This document shows positions 36,601 to 44,005 of a stretch of 64,000 bases of DNA, piece after piece. The DNA lies in assembly GCA_965223435.1 (NCBI GenBank), contig CBDCWQ010000023.1, forward strand, positions 620,001 to 684,000, in the 5' to 3' direction. The stretch comes from CBDCWQ01 sp965223435. GTDB taxonomy: Bacteria; Myxococcota; Kuafuiibacteriia; Kuafuiibacteriales; Kuafuiibacteriaceae. How positions within the stretch are numbered: the first letter of the stretch is position 1; every line of letters begins with the position of its first letter. The position numbers were made by a program, and so were the translations under genes. The notes beneath the pieces are model-generated. The model had not been told where the DNA came from. It ran no database searches and was given only the letters and a program-made list of their open reading frames with translations.

Positions 36601-39600
36601 ATACGCGCGAGGAAGGCCCTGCCGAGCGGCCTGAGCGAGGGCGATGCCTTGCGTGTACACCCAGACGCGTTCGTGTTTGGCCAGGTGGGCGGTGTCTGGG
36701 TGGTTGGGCTCGGGAAGAAACTCACGCTGCGCTCCGTTTCGCGCGTTGTACCGCTTGTCACGAATCGTCAGGGCTCGCTGATGATTTCCGTGCCCGTTCC
36801 CGGAGACCATCTTGAATGACGTCGCTGCGGATGTTGGGTGCAGATCGCTTTGTGCGGCAAGAACGAGGGTCGGTTCTTCGTTTTCGAACGCCGTCCAAAA
36901 GTGGGCGGAGGCGCTTTCGATGGAATGGCCCGTCGAAAACGCCGCCGCAGCGGACGGGGTGCCACCCTCTGATGTTCTGAATGCACCCCCCGCGTTTGGT
37001 GGTGACGGATCGATTCGAAGAGAACCCATCTTGGCATCGACCGCCATATGGTATTGATTTTCCACGCGCACCTGAACGGCTTGAGGGGCACCTGACACCA
37101 TCTGGTCGGACGAAATCAGGGCGAGCTGGGTTTTGACTTGCTGCTCGTCGAGCGTCGCGGCGCGGGACAGCCAAACGCCGTGACTCAAAGCGCCTCCCCG
37201 ACCCAGAGGGTCGTGGCTGCCGACCCACATGACGGTGAGGAGATCTTCATGGGCAAAGAGCATCGGGACCCCGGATAGAGGCGCTCCGTCCCCGTGGGTG
37301 GTGGGGTGGATGGGCGAGGCAGGAACGGACTGCGGCCCCGCGGAGGCCCAGACTCGATTCACCGTCTGCGCGTCGAAGGTGGCCCCGTCCGAGCTGAGAA
37401 GGACCTCAATGGACCCTTGGGGCGTCCGCTCGGGGGCTTCGGTGGGGCGGGGCACGTAGGCCATCACCGCCAGGGTGTTGGATGTGGTGGCCAACCGCGG
37501 AAGATAGCCGGTGGTGATCTTTTGAGGCGAAGACCAGGTGCGCCCGTCGTCGCTCGAATGGGTGAGGACGATGGCGTTTTCTCCTACGCGGTTTGGGTTC
37601 GCCTGTGCGCCTCGCTCGTAGGCTGCGAAAAGCCGGCCGTCTGGGCCTCGGCTGAGGGTGGGATGAGAAGGGCGATCATTCAGTTCTTCGCCTTCGATGA
37701 CGTCGATGGACGTCAGACGCCAATTCTGTAGCGCGCCTTCTTTGGACCAGGTGCCCCCCTCCCATGGCTCTGGTCCGTGGGACCAGGCACCGCCGGCCAG
37801 CGGCCTCGAAGCCAGCACAATGTGATCTTCTTCATGCAAGCTGCCGTCGTAAAGATATTGGAAGTGATGCCCTACGGTATGAAGGGCCCGTTCGTCGCCC
37901 ACCTCTTTCGACCGCTTCCATGTCTTTCGCCATCCGACCACCAGTTTTGTGGGACGTTTTCTTTGAACGATTTCTTCGCTGAAGATCGGGTTTTGGACCA
38001 TATCGAACCAGGCCGGATTTTTGACCGGCACGTTGTCCCACATGCGTAGGCGTCGGCCGATAATGTGTATTCCGGTACCGTCGACAAACAAGGAGGGCTC
38101 GTATACCGACGCCTCTTCCGTCCATGTGCGATGGGGGCCCTCTACGTCGGACAGTTCGTAGGTTTCTTTGCACCAACACTCGGGGCAATCGCAACCGCTG
38201 TCCTTGGGGTCGTAGTGGGCTTTGTAGTGGACGGTTTCGTCTTGGGGTTCGCGCCACGTCTGGTCGAACACGTTGTTTGGTTCTCCCCGGAAGTTTCTGA
38301 GATAGTAGACCTTCCCTTCCTCTCCAAACACGAGGTGGACATCCCCCAGGATATCGTGAGCGAGTCCCAGCCCTCGTTTGGGTCGCTCGTCACTTCGTAT
38401 CGGCTGAGGCGCCTCTGGCCACGAGGCACCTCCGTCTTCGCTGAAGAGCGCGTAGATTTGGCTTCGACCCTTGGCCCCTGCATCGCTTTGGAGCCAGGCG
38501 AGCACGACCTGCTCGCGATGGACCGACAGCCGAAGATCGGTCACGGTTTTTCCGCTTCCCGCCATGAGGACGAGCCCCGGTTCGAATGACCCGCCACGCC
38601 CCGCTTCTTTGCTCCGGCGGAATCGAATCTCGTCTCCGGACCCAGATCCGAAATCACGGACTACAAATACCACGTAAGAAAAGAGGGTCCCCCCGTGTTC
38701 GTTCAACGCCCCCTGAGGCAGCGCCGCGCCCTTTGCCTCGGCGACCCACGAAGCGTATTCAAACGCCCCGTTTGGCACCGCTTGGATGGGCTCGGTTGGC
38801 GCCATTTCGATGCGTTCAGATCTGTCGGACTCCCACCTCTGGCCGTTTTCATCAATCACGCTGGCCGTGACGTAGAAGCGATGGGCTTCGGAGTCCGCCA
38901 GCGTGTGTTTGTAGGTCTGCTCGAGGGTCTCGGCTGCGAGCTTGCCATCCATATAAACGCGATAGAGAACGCGAACGTCTTCCGGAATGGGCGTGCGGTT
39001 CACCAAGCGTTTGGGGGCACTCCAGTACAGACGAGCCTCCTTGCCTTCGAGGAGGGCCTGCAGTCTTGGGGGAAAGTCCGGTGATCTTGAAGAGGAGGTC
39101 GACTGGTTTGCGTGGGGCCGGGCGGCGTCAACCCGCGCAACGTGGTTGGGATCAAGTAGAGCCCAGTACGCTGTGCTGGGGTTGAGATCCGTGTCTGCGT
39201 CGAGTGAACGATAGGACTGAAGGCTTGAATCCCAAACGAGAAACGCGATTGGCCTTGAAGACTCCGCACTTGAGAGCGCATGGCCCGACGCCAAGTTCCA
39301 GCCGGGCACGGGCGGGCCGAAAGACGGTTTCTGACCGCATTGGAGCGCTATCGTTTGAACCCTGGACGAATAGATCCAGTACGTACGCTCATGGATGGAG
39401 CCAGGCGTATTGCCATCGAGGTTGTCGTGGTCGAGCTCGATCCACACGGAAGCATCTTTGTTTAGGCCTTCAACTTGCCACATGGACAACGGCGCCTCGG
39501 CTTGATCCGCAATATGGCAACCCGGTCCTGCAGCAATGAGATTCCAGCCCACAACGAGCTGATCGGTTCGGGCGTTATCAAGATTGGATGCGTTGCTGGC

Positions 39601-39720
39601 GCGAGCAAGCAAGCATAGCACCAAAAAAAGGATCGCGCCGATGGCCCAACGCCGAAATCGGTAAGATTCTCTGGTCAAACCCCCTCGACAAATCGGGGAC
39701 CAGACTGCACGAGCGGTCAT
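30676..39720 (-). CDS. Giant exported paralog P3 with an internal subtilisin (S8) protease domain
   Basis: 3014 residues. The signal peptide is RRWAIGAILFLVLCLLARAS with likely cleavage after SNA. The ATG at 39718-39720 has a weak ribosome binding site; a TTG at 39676-39678 preceded by GAGGGGG gives a more typical signal peptide and is a real alternative. Order: two GWNL units, fibronectin-III-like domain, Asp-box propeller, CxCxxCWC (38170-38193), all-alpha domain (TEHNLDALSVLNHAL, SSTAAIWFIDVWD), then a complete S8 domain (about residues 1510-1810, 34290-35190). Its triad is Asp1526 in VVDSG (35143-35145), His1579 in GHGTTVA (34984-34986) and Ser1770 in GNSLAAP (34411-34413), with AAASN as oxyanion site. 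A PPC-like domain, helical region, HTH-like segment (31912-32042) and a beta-rich C terminus without a recognised enzyme follow. Residue numbers count from the ATG. Expected to be an active secreted serine protease. Confidence 0.95.
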   Translation of the reverse strand: MTARAVWSPICRGGLTRESYRFRRWAIGAILFLVLCLLARASNASNLDNARTDQLVVGWNLIAAGPGCHIADQAEAPLSMWQVEGLNKDASVWIELDHDNLDGNTPGSIHERTYWIYSSRVQTIALQCGQKPSFGPPVPGWNLASGHALSSAESSRPIAFLVWDSSLQSYRSLDADTDLNPSTAYWALLDPNHVARVDAARPHANQSTSSSRSPDFPPRLQALLEGKEARLYWSAPKRLVNRTPIPEDVRVLYRVYMDGKLAAETLEQTYKHTLADSEAHRFYVTASVIDENGQRWESDRSERIEMAPTEPIQAVPNGAFEYASWVAEAKGAALPQGALNEHGGTLFSYVVFVVRDFGSGSGDEIRFRRSKEAGRGGSFEPGLVLMAGSGKTVTDLRLSVHREQVVLAWLQSDAGAKGRSQIYALFSEDGGASWPEAPQPIRSDERPKRGLGLAHDILGDVHLVFGEEGKVYYLRNFRGEPNNVFDQTWREPQDETVHYKAHYDPKDSGCDCPECWCKETYELSDVEGPHRTWTEEASVYEPSLFVDGTGIHIIGRRLRMWDNVPVKNPAWFDMVQNPIFSEEIVQRKRPTKLVVGWRKTWKRSKEVGDERALHTVGHHFQYLYDGSLHEEDHIVLASRPLAGGAWSHGPEPWEGGTWSKEGALQNWRLTSIDVIEGEELNDRPSHPTLSRGPDGRLFAAYERGAQANPNRVGENAIVLTHSSDDGRTWSSPQKITTGYLPRLATTSNTLAVMAYVPRPTEAPERTPQGSIEVLLSSDGATFDAQTVNRVWASAGPQSVPASPIHPTTHGDGAPLSGVPMLFAHEDLLTVMWVGSHDPLGRGGALSHGVWLSRAATLDEQQVKTQLALISSDQMVSGAPQAVQVRVENQYHMAVDAKMGSLRIDPSPPNAGGAFRTSEGGTPSAAAAFSTGHSIESASAHFWTAFENEEPTLVLAAQSDLHPTSAATSFKMVSGNGHGNHQRALTIRDKRYNARNGAQREFLPEPNHPDTAHLAKHERVWVYTQGIALAQAARQGLPRAYPLARWLCDHAVRDQNDPDTILGWHFSHNTRDDDWKDFRLVTGATTWAIHGLGHFLTSDVPPPADDGAGRFGLDDALACYQAALRGLLKSQTDSGLFTAGFSASALAAAPGGIEYYQVLDELGYDDATPRIRATNVVTEHNLDALSVLNHALHHDAALALDDEVIRSARNALRRALFHELWDPHEKRMITGGEFRKDGGFVQSRFSAVDNCSWLSLSVDYASLKEEEINQIALCLHYTIAAFVKELPFTDDPQDRRYLGTHYFPADFKDPYIDLTPAEQAQQPKSYHLEATSGVILGLWRFAHESGHQDARHFQGVGDDLWSGMQRFVRDHGFPYSSQRIHNLSTTLESSTAAIWFIDVWDDEARRQRSADRPLKSYARAPITTNSLKQVAWGDTDSEPIWTHAVTAKMLREDLSQAEASLNAQTPQNSHVADQAIWNPEYHGFFDEQTYLHNIGQVDASQFDVDIDMPEAWSIVRDPGDFVVAVVDSGFKPDLADLNYWQNPGEIPGDDIDNDKNGHIDDTWGWDFFDNDNHPRGKTGHGTTVARWLAAHPDTTFSGVAPGAQVMALRQSPWPYMSGIPVLEMFTPRTQMAQIIHGMEYATAMRRRHNQGLGGADVRVINLSLGLEISILNLLNAVPAMGLGHATRADFMKAIQSANDAGIVVVAAASNKKDVISIPAELWAENFLGVFTSDAHDQPVFDSGNGLEIAAPTYHYSVSSGEPKLGAPQGNSLAAPLVSGAALLAWRVAPDATPKQIRQAIMDGVDRRPSLEGKAISGGRLNVFRALQHLRLAQFEPLPKKSAGKASAIEDKIEQPGADVRYILRLEPGEPLHVTVEPLWLDADIEPTLRPRLEMVQPNGERRLVAAQSTGDSITIGPLATMNYYGDPTYQFFISGLDDSTGPFRLRVHLGQGGPTEAVATPAQATSLEERALRTLAWLALFDHSRARNEISGLLSMFDDAPAADQLLGLYALLQAIVQTPGKNYDENLFTTVEHKLPALFEPLLDPGSKNVTDLAAWVYGYFVSDLATQIFLEDHALAGSVGSWRRLIMERLLALRGHAKRDHAFETTSGGGSSFRPGDRLLFGLFLLDQGDIETLQMLLSTLEPTNPPQEAVPSARWTELPEALLLLYRALGSFDSRLEEMALASMVQSPASQLLDKQVAVRVLAHLPTGIFGIRAGPSAWTPRADHPPEHTFEHRSTTMNVFSLGLDLTVPFRDALYALLASDRAPHTVDHWVERLDQIRFAYAQTEAKRLPFEWLEAYEFRNRDVEFDRTLWDLSHLCEVPMLHRVSEIHTFEDHMGLSCSLASATWEAILRKRLGGQRANTLNHFIDRAGESLRFNQLIQTLHDPLPSPKDLLEHRLPEGTFQRHQGIEGVRPPYGLALGTMPRGGGNGFVPRLFDHYVDTCLYGRHAESPEFCQPLHATARPEEVPGFLRNRLTETLHHALQLAAQKPMPVAFQLWRVDTVGALNPGSPMHWHPTEAVFRMVANAEEPLDLEWWYSDIPLQSYDPQRALSVADDARHVRRIINDHAEGDPLRVANLVDRSPNVVHRWMRTGTISTTDFEVLSEALGPDAQGPIWAAHLRTPDGESGRPAAVSDAPIDFQLKANEGTTAFVDDWQIRLLGDDPSFTPWEQASYTKNYQVDLDGGTATAEFSDGTPSVVLPIEYTPPNQPNVQLVSCKGIVEFPQAECAQNEFPLRTIQERHAKTETELIQLYLPRHKLFVLVPGDGDQVEVDLSFFAEVPYTMGHLHPASMAHLSPSRGDVKSLIEASFRTGQRFSHIYPPTGDFVVTFGIPGTQHYQPDLWSQDRHDTPWIDEDRVWRESTATNARNFGADPAIDTVAYDEFHQALDPKQRRPDGGWTLQFEFADGAFTPPAQYVVLYPTVSSTLRGGHFVNVSHEGDGVDEHGRTWLELKFEVDAARFFEIHPTVQGGPWVRDRFQVIESATDRRLLNVEVKVVVRDALTRSSEGSPED

Positions 39721-39851
39721 TTTTGGTAAGTAATCTTGCGAGTCCCGTGATGCAACACGGAAACCGACAAAGAAGAACGGAGCGCTGTTTGATCAAGACC
39801 AAGCTTCGGCAAAATCAGTGGATACCCTGATGACCCGCAACCCCTTGGTCC

Positions 39852-40878
39852 TTGGTGAGGGGCACCGCCAGCGTTCCTTACAACCGGACGGAACGATTTT
39901 TTGCCAAATCCGGGTATCGGATTCCAGTCAGTACGCTGTCTGGCGTCGCCATTCGCGCTGCGCCTCTGGCGGAAGATCTTGTTGGGGCGATAAAGGCCTA
40001 CGCGCAAGATGTCGCCCCGTACCTGGCGATCGATGCGACCGGCGTCCTCCTACAGCAACCTAAACAGTGCCTCCGAGGCCACGTGTGGATGCGCTACACC
40101 GAGGATTTCTGCGTCCTTGTGAGCTTCACGAAGAGGCACGACTCCCAAAGCGCTTCTGACCAGCTCGATGGCTGGAACTGTCCAACACTCGCCGACGGCG
40201 CCCAAGTCTACGACGAAAAAAATCGTCACACGAAAAACGTTCGGGCGGGCTGTTGGTCGCACGCCAGGAGAAAACTTGTGTATGCAGCACCGACGGACGG
40301 GCGGCCGCTCGTCGGTGTCCGATGGATCAATCAACTTTTCGCAATCGAGCGCGAAACCGTCGATGCTTCACCAGAAAACCGAGTGGTTTCCAGAACCAAA
40401 CGCTCCGCACCGGTCGTCGATTACCTCTTTAGGTGGCGAGACGACTTACTGGCCAACAAAAATCTCGGTCGAAGCATGTTCGCAGGCGCGCTTCGTTACC
40501 TCCGAAATCAGGAGCCCAGACCTTGCGTCTGTTGTAGCGGACTGTCATTCGCGTACCACACCGTCCACAGATAACGATTCCTTGGAGCAACACCAAGCTG
40601 GACATCTTGCGTTCGGAAGGAAAAACTGGCTCTTTTTTGGCTCCGAAGATGGCGCCGAAGCGGGATGCACATGGCTATCGCTCGTTCTATTCGCACGGAT
40701 GCCCGGACTCGATGTCGAGCTATACCTCCGCGATCTTTTTCGTGTGCTGCCTCTATGGCCAAGGCGACGGATCCTTGAGGTGGCCCCTCACTGCTGGAAA
40801 TCCACCCGCGCTCGCCTCGACACTATAGAGATGAGTCGAGAGCTCGGGCGGCTCACGATCCCGCCCCCACTCTCCTGA
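39852..40878 (+). mobile_element. Decayed IS66-family transposase
   Basis: The frame beginning at 39852 reads as an IS66 transposase catalytic region (VPYNRTERFFAKSGYRIP, STLSG, YLAIDATGV for the first Asp, RGHVWMRY, TLADGAQVYDE, CWSHARRK, LFAIERE). The C-terminal hallmark (DNDSLEQ, AFGRKNWLFFGSEDGAEAG, ELYLRDLFRVLP) continues in the next frame from about 40545, so there is a frameshift at about 40540-40570. The N-terminal zinc-binding part is missing, and no terminal inverted repeats or companion orfA/orfB genes are visible. It is a dead remnant next to the start of P3, evidence of past transposition at this island. Confidence 0.85.
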
Positions 40879-41184
40879 TGGCCCGACCTCTACCCGACAC
40901 ACGCGGAACAGGTTTCGTTGTAAACACCGGTTCACGGGATGGTTACTATACGTCGGAAGCGGAGAGCGCGATGCGAGAGATTCGAACGTGGTCAATATCG
41001 CCGTGAAAGGGCCTCCCACCGCCCAATGGTTTGTCCCCGATACGCAGGTGTGGCGAGATCAAAACCGGCCGATACTTGGTCCGCTTCACGGAGTCCTACC
41101 ACCGAGATCGGCGTTGTGCTGGTGCCGACAGTTCTGTTTCAGGCGGGTTTGCGATGACCGCACATGGGGCCGTGCGCAGTTTCT
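40879..41184. other. Non-coding stretch after the IS66 remnant
   Basis: Nothing recognisable in 306 bases. Short open frames on the plus strand show no ribosome binding site or family resemblance. It may be further eroded insertion-sequence DNA. Confidence 0.4.
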
Positions 41185-41898
41185 CTACCAGACGCCAAGG
41201 TCGAAGTTTGAGGAAGGGCCTGGTGGTGTAGATTCGCTTGCTCTTACGGGTGTCCCGGACACGCGCCCTCTCGTAGACCGTCCAACGAACTCAGCGGTGA
41301 ACGTCACATGAGTGATGTCGACACTGTTGCCCACTGCATGAATGTTGGCAACCGAGTGGGGGCCAAGGTCGGCGTAGATCGAAATAAGACTTAAGGCCGA
41401 GGCGGCAAGAAGGGTTTCAAACTTCTCGTTGAGCGTGCCGTCCTCAGTGACCACCCTCACGTGAACAGGTACCGTGATTCGGGGACCGCATTCGGTCCCT
41501 ATGTTCGACTGTGAATCCTGATCGTCGTTTTTCCATACCCGTTCCACGTAGCGCGCGGCTCCGCCTTGGTAGGCTACTTGGATCGTGAGTTCGGTCTTGT
41601 TCCCCTTCGTCCACGACAACGTGGCGGTATGTGTTCCAGTCGCGATGTCCAAGAGATCTTGAGGCGAAAATCCCAGTCTTGAGCTGTCACCTAGGTCGAG
41701 CTCAGATGAAGCGGACTCGAGGCAACCGAAACGTACCTCTCCCGTCTGCCCGCCAAGAGAGGGGGCGTCTTGACCACAGGCAACGTTGACGAGGCCCAAG
41801 ACCCAAAAAAAACTCGACCGGACACAGCGCAATCGGAAGCCCCCAGGGATGGTGTACCGGGCCCTGGCTCTATCGTTGCTTGTACGCATGCTTGCCAT
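41185..41898 (-). CDS. Secreted or lipoprotein-like protein of unknown function
   Basis: About 238 residues from the ATG at 41896-41898 (another in-frame ATG lies at 41887-41889, and the frame is open slightly further upstream to a TTG at 41925). A basic stretch is followed by a hydrophobic core and a Cys (RSSFFWVLGLVNVACGQDAP), which fits a lipoprotein signal although the -3 residue (Asn) is atypical. The mature part is beta-rich with few Cys (SSRLGFSPQDLLDIATGTHT, ATLSWTKGN, TVPVHVRVVTEDGTLNEKFE), as in small extracytoplasmic domains. No family is recognised. It is divergent from the DUF4423 regulator, and the two share a promoter region. Confidence 0.75.
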   Translation of the reverse strand: MASMRTSNDRARARYTIPGGFRLRCVRSSFFWVLGLVNVACGQDAPSLGGQTGEVRFGCLESASSELDLGDSSRLGFSPQDLLDIATGTHTATLSWTKGNKTELTIQVAYQGGAARYVERVWKNDDQDSQSNIGTECGPRITVPVHVRVVTEDGTLNEKFETLLAASALSLISIYADLGPHSVANIHAVGNSVDITHVTFTAEFVGRSTRGRVSGTPVRASESTPPGPSSNFDLGVW

Positions 41899-41922
41899 TA
41901 GATCAGGGTAAATTCGAATGCA

Positions 41923-41989
41923 CAATAGCAGTAACGCATATTATTTCGCCCATATGCGCCCAGAGGAGTGTATAATTGCTATAGCATGG
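41923..41989 (+). repeat. Promoter block of the DUF4423 regulator (copy A of an inverted duplicate)
   Basis: This stretch includes GCCCATATGCGC (a near-palindrome around CATATG), GAGTG, a perfect TATAAT (41971-41976) and the regulator ATG at 41986. The TATAAT ends 9 bases before the ATG, so the mRNA is probably leaderless. No convincing -35 element is seen. A degenerate copy lies in the opposite orientation at 43085-43153, downstream of the gene. Confidence 0.6.
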
Positions 41990-42954
41990 ACTATCAAAAG
42001 CTGGCCCAGGAACTGGTTCGGGCCCTGCGCGGCCATCGCTCACAAGTCGCCCTCAGCAGGCGTCTTGGATACAAGAGCAACGTTATCTACCCCTGGGAAT
42101 CCGGGCGACGCTGGCCGTCGGCGAGCGAGACCCTGAGGCTTGCCCGCCGTGTCCGAATCGATGTCCCGCGTGCGCTCGAGGGGTTCTTGCAGCGCCCAAA
42201 GCCATGGGTCGCCAAGGCCAATTTTGATTCCCCGGAAGCTGTGGCTCAGTTCCTCACCGAGCTCAAGGGCAAGATGTCGATTGCGGAGTTGGCAAAAGGC
42301 ATGGGTCGCAACCGCTATGCGGTATCTCGGTGGCTGTCTGGCAAAACCGAACCTTCGCTTCCCGTCTTTTTACAACTGATCGATGTCACTTCGCTTAGAC
42401 TGCTCGACTTCGTCGGTGCTTTTGTCGATCCGAAGGATCTTTCGGCGACCCGCGACGCGTGGCTCGAGATGGAAGCCCGTCGAGAGGTTGCGGCGACCAT
42501 GCCGTGGACACAGGCTGTTTTGCGCGCGATGGAACTGAAAGACTACCAAGACCTTCCGACCCATCAAGACGGATGGATCGCGGAGCGCCTAGGCATTACG
42601 AAATCTCTGGAGCATTCAGCGATTCAGGCTCTGTCTCGGGTCGGCCACATCCAGCTCGTCGAGGGGCGATGGGAAACGCAAGCAGTCACAGTAGATACAA
42701 GACCCAATCCGAACGCCGGACTGAGCATGCGAAAGTATTGCATTGAAAAGTCACTGGATATGGTTCAATCAGGCCGCGAAGGGCTTTATTCATACAATAT
42801 ATTCACCGTTTCGTCGCGAGACTATGAGCGGATAAGAGAACTCCACCATGCCTACTTTTATCAGTTACGCGCGATCATTGCGCAATCCGAACCCGCCGAG
42901 AAGGTTGTGATCACCAACATCCACCTTTTCGAGTTGGCTGGACTGCCGGTTTAA
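41986..42954 (+). CDS. XRE / DUF4423 (TIGR02147-like) transcriptional regulator
   Basis: 322 residues from the ATG at 41986; an in-frame GTG at 41968 would add six residues but overlaps the -10 box, so I prefer the ATG and a leaderless message. Two helix-turn-helix-like segments are visible in the N-terminal part (HRSQVALSRRLGYKSNVIYP about 18-37, and SIAELAKGMGRNRYAVSRWL about 90-109). The C-terminal half (YSYNIFTVSSRDYERIRELH, RAIIAQSEPAEKVVITNIHL) matches the DUF4423 domain of TIGR02147-type regulators, which are frequent in Bdellovibrionota, Fibrobacterota and Myxococcota-like genomes. It probably controls the adjacent secreted proteins. Confidence 0.85.
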   Translation: MDYQKLAQELVRALRGHRSQVALSRRLGYKSNVIYPWESGRRWPSASETLRLARRVRIDVPRALEGFLQRPKPWVAKANFDSPEAVAQFLTELKGKMSIAELAKGMGRNRYAVSRWLSGKTEPSLPVFLQLIDVTSLRLLDFVGAFVDPKDLSATRDAWLEMEARREVAATMPWTQAVLRAMELKDYQDLPTHQDGWIAERLGITKSLEHSAIQALSRVGHIQLVEGRWETQAVTVDTRPNPNAGLSMRKYCIEKSLDMVQSGREGLYSYNIFTVSSRDYERIRELHHAYFYQLRAIIAQSEPAEKVVITNIHLFELAGLPV

Positions 42955-43388
42955 TCCCTTGGCCCACTTCGATATCCCACGCGTCAGCCGTTGATATGTG
43001 TCTCGATTCTTTTGGATTGAAGTTGATCCGCGAGCCGCAGTGCACGGTTCAAACTTCCGGCGGGATAAGTCCACAAACGCGATGCCTCGCGATATAGCGA
43101 ATATGCACTCAGTCGAGCGCATATGGGCCATGATATGAGCAATTATGCTATTGCTGTTTGGCGCGTCTTCTTGCTTAATAGGGTTATGAAGTTTGATTGC
43201 GCAAACGAGCGATAGGGGGCCGCGAAACGCAGCTTTCGAATCGTGTGGGTCAGTCCATTCGACTGTCCAAGATTCGAACTTCAGACTTGGAACTTGATCG
43301 GCCCCACGCGGGCTAGCCGACAACTTAACGCACGCACGGGCAGTTTCGTTCCGGTGCAGCAAAACGTCTTGAAAGACAGGAGAGCATC
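42955..43388. other. Intergenic region with degenerate promoter copy
   Basis: This 434-base region holds copy B of the regulator promoter block (43085-43153). A frame on the minus strand downstream of that copy (RLWTYPAGSLNRALRLADQL and about 10 more residues, then a stop, about 42995-43080) could be a gene relic. I cannot identify it, and no intact gene is visible. Confidence 0.4.
43085..43153 (-). repeat. Degenerate inverted copy (B) of the DUF4423 regulator promoter
   Basis: Read on the minus strand it aligns with 41923-41989 over the whole length. It begins with CAATAGCA, contains the identical 12-mer GCCCATATGCGC and GAGTG, and keeps 10 of 13 bases of TATAATTGCTATA. The -10 box has become CATATT and the start codon is lost. 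It looks like the remnant of a duplicated and inverted promoter or regulator gene, or a second binding site for the same regulator. Confidence 0.55.
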
Positions 43389-43868
43389 ATGAATCAACTA
43401 CAGTTTATCTTACCGGTTCTTGCCCTAGGCATTCTCGCTTCAATCCACACCGCTTGTGGTTCTGATGGAGCGGACATCGAATCGTTTTCTATCCGAACCA
43501 TCCCATTGGCTCAGTCTAGTCGGGAAAGCCTAGACGACTGCGAGCACACTGAAGAGGTATGTACCGCAAGTTTTCCGGCTCAGTGCTATTTTGTATGTCG
43601 CGATGGTGACGAAGAGTGTGCGTGTACAGAGAGCTACCCTGTCGTTTGCTCATGTGGCGCTGGATCGATAAGTGAGCGTGACTGCCCAGGTACGGCCGTT
43701 GTGAGCAATGGCATCGACGCTCCCATCGAAGTATGTGTAGACGATCACGAGCAATCGACGAGTGGTTCGACAAAAGATGGGTACTGTTCTGATTGCGATC
43801 AACCTGGTGGTTTGAATGGTGAGGCACCGCAAACCGACTTGGATACGAGCTCGCAAATGGACCTCTAG
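43389..43868 (+). CDS. Small Cys-rich lipoprotein-like protein
   Basis: 159 residues, ATG preceded by AGGAGAG. The signal FILPVLALGILASIHTACGS places a Cys directly after the hydrophobic core; the lipobox (HTAC) is relaxed but plausible. The mature protein is acidic, Ser/Thr-rich and has about a dozen Cys in the segments CEHTEEVCTASFPAQC, CRDGDEECACTESYPVVCSC and CSDC, so it is probably disulfide-bonded outside the cytoplasm. No family is recognised. It lies 137 bases before the sulfatase-like lipoprotein on the same strand and may be cotranscribed with it. Confidence 0.75.
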   Translation: MNQLQFILPVLALGILASIHTACGSDGADIESFSIRTIPLAQSSRESLDDCEHTEEVCTASFPAQCYFVCRDGDEECACTESYPVVCSCGAGSISERDCPGTAVVSNGIDAPIEVCVDDHEQSTSGSTKDGYCSDCDQPGGLNGEAPQTDLDTSSQMDL

Positions 43869-44005
43869 AGCCATTCACAGGACTCTGGTAGATCCGAGAG
43901 CTTCACGAAATGATGCCCTTGAGAATCCCATCTTGGTTGACCATGGGCGCAGAACATTTTGTCCATCATGAACGGCCCGAACGTGGTGCCGACCAAGAGG
44001 CTAGC

